Part shown: in pieces, positions 59,537 to 64,000 of the stretch
Layout of the letters: each line of letters opens with the position of its first letter
Numbering within the stretch: the first letter of the stretch is position 1
Source: Ophioceras dolichostomum
Taxonomy: Eukaryota; Ascomycota; Sordariomycetes; Magnaporthales; Ophioceraceae
Length of the DNA stretch: 64,000 bases
Assembly: GCA_003049485.1 (NCBI GenBank)
Contig: PYST01000061.1
Span: 1 to 64,000 of the forward strand
Direction of reading: 5' to 3'
Notes under the pieces: generated by a model
The model's input: the letters and a program-made list of their open reading frames with translations, nothing else
The model's database searches: none
Told to the model about the DNA's origin: nothing
Made by a program: the position numbers and the translations under genes

Positions 59537-62001
59537 ATGGCAAGCTACGCCGGCACCACCTTTAGGCCACCGTCACACACGGCGCGAGCTGCGGTGACGG
59601 CGAGGCGAGATTGGGGGTCGGAGGACCATCCTCCGCAGTTGGTCGAGGAGTATGTGGAAGGCGAGGATGAGGAAGAGGAGGAGGAGGAGCAGCAGTTCGT
59701 GCTCTCCGTCGCGAATACACCAGCAATGGAGACAGCCCCGAGGTTGAAGACGACTGCACACAGGATGATAGCCTCCGAGGCGCGGTCCAGCTCCGAGGCG
59801 TCGCGCAGCTTTGGTATGTCGCACACCTTTCAATTCTGTCTTGCCTTGTTGAGCATCCCTTGCACCCCACGCCTTGCTGTCGTTCGTATCTTTCCCTTTC
59901 CACATGCCTACCTGGTACCCACCTGTGGCGTGCGGCTCGACTCGATCGTGTGGTGTACCAGACTCCCGGGAGTCGGTGGCACGGGCGGGTGGGCAGCCTT
60001 GGTTGGTTCTAGTTGGAATTTCAGGGCACAACTCCCCAACGTTGGGGCTAAAACAGCCCATTAAGGCGGTGGCTTGCCAGGGCGTCCCAGCCGGCTTGCA
60101 TCGTCATCGGCTCAATGGCACGGGTCATGGAGGTTGGTTCTGCGCTCAAGCTGAGTGGCTTGATGTCAATCCTGCACAACTCTGTAGTGCATGTGCGCTA
60201 CATAGCTCTCAACACTGCACAGTGTCCTCCAGGCGTTCGCTCCTTGTTAAGACCCTGTAGCCGCCGCAAGAGGTAGCGTCATCAAAACAGCGGATTCGCA
60301 TGAACTGCTGTTTTTGCCCGGAGCCCCCAATAGCTCCGACAGCACCTAGCTGCCGACCGACCTCCCGGCAAACGGTTCCTTGGAGCTGCCGAGCTGCCCC
60401 CCTCACAGTTTCGTCATCAGGAATTCATTAAATACCATACCTGCCTACCTGTATTACTCTAATCATGCACTCTGCGAACATCTCCGCATTTTTTCTCTCG
60501 AAGTAGCTGTTTATGCCATCCGGACGTTTGGAGGCGGGTGCGAAGGACAGAGCTAACAAATCTCTCTTCCATTTTCTTGTAAGACGACCTATCAGATGCC
60601 TTGTTAAACGCTGTCTCCAGGGGCTTGGGTTCACCTGCTGTTGAACGCAGTCGACCTATCGCTATCGAGATGCCCAAAACACATCAGGCCAAGCCCGGTC
60701 CCTCGTCCAACCCATCCGCACCTTTGTCGGCCCGTGGTGACCTCCCAGGGTAAGTGAGCCCTACTCTATGCGGAACTTCGGCAAACTGTGTAGCTGTTCA
60801 GACTCATCGATTTGACGGCGCTCGATTCTGCGAGAGAGGAAGTGAATATACGTCTTGTGAATATGGGACCCAGAAGTTGACGTGCCACTTCAGAGGATAT
60901 TTCCCCAACCACGAGGACCCGGATACGCGTGTGCTTCGGCCGCACCCGTTCCACGCGGACGTGAAGGAGGCCCGTCGCCAGTCTCTAGCATGGGCTACTG
61001 TGGAATCTACCAGCCCAACCAACAACCCTGACAACGGCAACAGCCAGCAACACCCCATTCACTCCACCACATCAGCTCCGGTAATATCGAACGGGCCACC
61101 GGGAACGAAGGCTTCGTCCTTGTCAGCAACGTCAGCGCAACCAAACGCGCCAGCCGATACCACGGACATGCAGGCACAGTCACACTTGTACCAGGGCTCT
61201 GTCACATCATACAACCCTACAGGAGCCCTTGACAATATGCTTCCCATGGGAAAGTACTATCCAACCAACTGGGAGAACCGCAAGAGGCAGAAGAGGCTGC
61301 TACGGGAACAGCAGCAACAGGCTCCAGATCAGAAGAGGTCTGAGAGCCAGTCCCCAAAGCCAGGAACAGAAAAGCAGGAGCAGAAACGCCCTCAACATCA
61401 CCAACCACAGCGTGAGCATCAGCCGCAACAGCAGCCACGACCACAGCAGCCCTCTTCCAGCACCAGGGAGACAAAGTCAATGGCCGATCACCAGTCCGTC
61501 GCCCGGGCTAAGGCGCCTCAGGTGATGATGAGCCACAGCCGGTCCGACTCGGAGGTCAAGCGGCGGATGCAGCAGTACCAACGCGATATGATCGCGCAGG
61601 CTGCGCTAGCGGCCTCTCAGGCACTCGGCGGCGCCATCCAGCAGCGAGGCTCCGACACAGTCATGCAGACACTGAACCGCATCCCGACCCTGCGCAACCT
61701 GCAGCTCTCGCCCTCTCCATCGCCTGTCCCTGGACCCTCGACGACGGCGGCGGTGATGACGACAGCGCCGGCGACCGCCTCGCAGGCTCTCCACGGCTTC
61801 TTGCAGCAGAAGCCCGTCTCCCCACGGCTCCAGCCCCTGGGCAGCCCAGGCCCTGTCACGCCCATCGACCTAGCCGCTAACGCCGATGAGCTGGTGTACC
61901 CGGTTGTGGGGGCCAGCGGCGGCGGCGGCCGACCGAGGATGCCTCTTGGTGTTGTGACTGCGCCCCCGGCCGGACAGCAGGACTCTTCTTTCCCTTTTTA
62001 G
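59537..62001 (+). CDS. Conserved fungal protein of unknown function, 3 exons
   Basis: Exons are 59537-59813, 60584-60749 and 60894-62001; phases match and give 516 residues. Splicing joins ARGDLPG to GYFPNHEDPDTRVLRPHPFHAD, a block I associate with uncharacterised Sordariomycete proteins, which supports the second intron (acceptor at 60893). The N-terminus has an acidic run of about 12 Glu/Asp. A motif KYYPTNWENRKRQKRL and a basic/Gln-rich stretch suggest a nuclear or RNA-linked protein, but this is only compositional. Near the end, DSEVKRRMQQYQRDMIAQAALAASQ could form an amphipathic helix. Most of the rest is Pro/Gln/Ser disorder. The first intron is 770 bp, long for this genome, and may hide another exon. 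Confidence 0.6.
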
Positions 62002-63579
62002 GGGATCGGAGGTCGCTCGAGCGATTGAAGGTATCTGGAACGCCTCCCGCTATCTATCGAGGCTCACGGCACTTTGCCATTTTCGTGTATTATTCATCCG
62101 GAGCCATACTCGGCTACATACTTCCTCTCTCCGCTTTCCTTCTTTCGCCAAGAAAGTGTCTTCCCTCACCGACCCTAACGAACTCGCGGACATCCTTGGA
62201 CTTCTATTCTCTTCCTATTCGCTACGGGCCCCTTTTCTGACTTAAATCCTCATCAACCCTCATCAACACCTCCATACACGACAGAGGCAGAACCCAGGAT
62301 GCCTCTCTATCATGCCCCGATACCCGTCTGTCGAGATATACCCGTCTGTCGAGATATCCCCCTTGCACTCACCGTTGCTCTCACTCCTATGTACTCCTCG
62401 CTTTCCCCACCACGTCCTTGAATCGCCTTGATGATGGGCTCGGCCCTGATTCCCGCTAGTGATACTTTCGACTGACCTAGAGCAATCTCGCTTTACCTAG
62501 ACTGGGGCGCTGGCTCCTGTCCGTTTTCCATCCCCCAACATATAGATCTGTGTTTGTTTGTTTGCTGGGCGGTTGGTTCGTTGGATGGTTAGTCGGCGTT
62601 ATCTGAATATCGTCTTCTGGCGTTCTTTCGTTGATAGGTTAGTTACATAAAGGGATAGTGGAACAGATATACCCTACTAACATCACATATTTAACAAAGA
62701 AGCCGTGCCGATAGACATCATAGCAGAGGAATGGTGAACAACCCTTCTTTACAGAGAATGAGTGCTGTGTACACGAGTAGACAAGATGATAGATAACACA
62801 GGGCAGGCGATCAGCGGAAACTTGGAACGTCAGGAACGGACCGGAATGTGTGCAGACGAGTCTTTCTCCATTTCACCAGATCTCCTCCTCCAAACCCTCT
62901 GGCTTCATGAGTATCGTATATCATCCAACTAGAACCTACCTAGGTACCAACCTAAACCCACCCACCCATCCGGAAGCAGACATGCCCGACATCTGCTGCC
63001 TTCTTTTCTATACATCTTTTGAGGTAGACAGAAAGGTAAGGGGGAGAAAAAAACACAGCAAGAGAACCATGTGAAAGAACGCCTCGTATCCCATAAAAAA
63101 AAGTGGACCGACCAACTAACCCCCGTTTGCTCGACAACATTAGTTTGTTTCTTTGGTCCGATGCCACAATCTCTTTCCATCACCATCCCTTATGAACGGC
63201 CAAGGAAGACGCCGCTGCCGCCATCAAAAGTCGCCTCTATAGGTAGATAGATATATAGGAAATGACGCCTCCCTTCGGCTCCGGGCCTCGATAGGGGAGA
63301 CGCGTTACAGCAGAGCACCTCGTTCGAAGGTGTAACGACGAGGGACGAGAGTCAACAACGCAGTCTTCCCCGTCGTCACTTCTTCCTCCTAGCCAACCAG
63401 GTGAACCAACCGGCTGAGCGGTCTCGCGCAAACGCTCCGGAGCCACCCACGTGCGTGATAAAGGGCAAGAGGCCCGGTCAAAAATCGGCGTGGCAGCCAG
63501 CCAGACCAGACTTCGTTGCGCCTTTTAGTACGGTATGAACCACCGGCTCCCCCGCGCCGTGCCGGCTCTTTCCTCCCGC
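62002..63579. other. Convergent intergenic region
   Basis: About 1.6 kb between the unknown gene and the SH3 gene. A 22-bp unit (ATACCCGTCTGTCGAGATAT) is tandemly duplicated at about 62320-62360. No gene supported. Confidence 0.55.
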
Positions 63580-64000
63580 TCAAGCAGCCTGACAGTAATT
63601 AGCAGGGAAGCTCCCCCTGACGCCGCCGAGCTCGCCCTCCCACCAATCGTCCTCCTTGTCGGTCTTGCGCACGATCTTGATGCGATCGCCCGCCTCGAAC
63701 ACCAGGTCGCCGCTCCCCTGGCCCGCAAAGGGATACAGCGCGACGACGAACTCCTCGGGCGGCCGCGTCGCGCTGGGGATGCGCTTTGGCGGCGGAGGAG
63801 GCGGCGGCTTCTTTTTGATCATCGACCCGAACGTCGAGGAGCCCGACGACGAGGACTGCGGCGTGGTGAGCGGCGAGACGTGCACGGCCGACTGGGTCTG
63901 GTGTCCGAAGAACTCGGTCTGCGCGTGGCCGAGCGGTCGGGGCCGGACGACGGCCGGCGCGGCGGAGGGATCCTGCCCCAGGACGGACGCGGTGGTGAAG
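63580..64000 (-). CDS. SH3-domain protein, C-terminal part (5' partial)
   Basis: The gene enters from the right edge. The frame is open to 64000 and ends at 63580. The visible order is a Pro/Ala/Gln-rich linker with GHAQTEFFGHQTQ, a Pro run (KKKPPPPPPPKR), and a terminal SH3 domain of about 58 residues. SH3 hallmarks are ALYPF (the ALYDY position), the acidic loop, DDWWEGEL and GSFPANY. A terminal SH3 after a Pro-rich linker is the layout of fungal BAR-SH3 (Rvs167/Hob1-like) and Ysc84-like actin-patch proteins, so a role in endocytosis or cortical actin is likely. The N-terminal domain lies outside the window and the exact family cannot be fixed. Confidence 0.8.
   Translation of the reverse strand, partial: FTTASVLGQDPSAAPAVVRPRPLGHAQTEFFGHQTQSAVHVSPLTTPQSSSSGSSTFGSMIKKKPPPPPPPKRIPSATRPPEEFVVALYPFAGQGSGDLVFEAGDRIKIVRKTDKEDDWWEGELGGVRGSFPANYCQAA

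Overview
This window is nuclear DNA of a filamentous ascomycete, most likely a Sordariomycete. Genes are separated by kilobases and point in both directions. Most coding regions are GC-rich and interrupted by short introns with GTRAGT-type donors and YAG acceptors. The protein set is also typical: a GH6 cellulase relative, a clade-B type beta-mannosidase, an Ssk1 response regulator, a Dip5-type permease, mitoribosomal protein mS45, MARVEL and SH3 proteins. No prokaryotic operon, CRISPR array, rRNA or intact transposon was seen.

Layout. 1-1645 (+): GH6 gene, cut by the left edge, with degenerate active-site residues. 4702-6083 (-): secreted alpha/beta hydrolase, 3 exons. 7552-10599 (+): intronless GH2 beta-mannosidase. 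11017-11044: assembly gap behind a poly-C run. 11088-12242 (-): DUF1308/PIN-like protein. 13818-14662 (+): eEF1B-gamma-type glutathione transferase. 16557-18014 (+): ankyrin protein with an unresolved N-terminus. 18820-22005 (+): intronless secreted enzyme with two GH43 modules, Big-like domains and a LamG-like domain. 25693-25941 (+): small Cys-rich protein. 27433-29847 (+): flavin monooxygenase, 6 exons, convergent with 30092-32112 (-), an amino-acid permease of 3 exons. 36455-39293 (+): Ssk1 response regulator, 4 exons. 40387-41771 (+): mitoribosomal mS45. 42387-45246 (-): tyrosine phosphatase with very long introns. 49176-49664 (-): YYDQ-repeat/Cys-cluster protein. 54245-54706 (+): MARVEL-type membrane protein. 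55547-55884 (-): possible Cys-rich gene. 59537-62001 (+): conserved gene of unknown function. 63580-64000 (-): SH3 protein, cut by the right edge.

How the genes fit together. The left third is rich in carbohydrate-active genes: GH6, GH2 mannosidase and the double-GH43 enzyme, with a secreted hydrolase nearby. They are not co-oriented and are interleaved with unrelated genes, so this is a saprotroph or plant-associated gene complement and not a defined cluster. The right two thirds hold mostly housekeeping and signalling genes. Multi-exon models were assembled by hand from reading frames, splice consensus and family continuity; all of them close in phase.

No convincing new multi-gene system was found. 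The best leads are the GH6-fold protein with substituted catalytic positions, the bacterial-style double-GH43 protein, a cryptic Cys-rich gene, and the phosphatase gene carrying 687-bp and 1234-bp introns.
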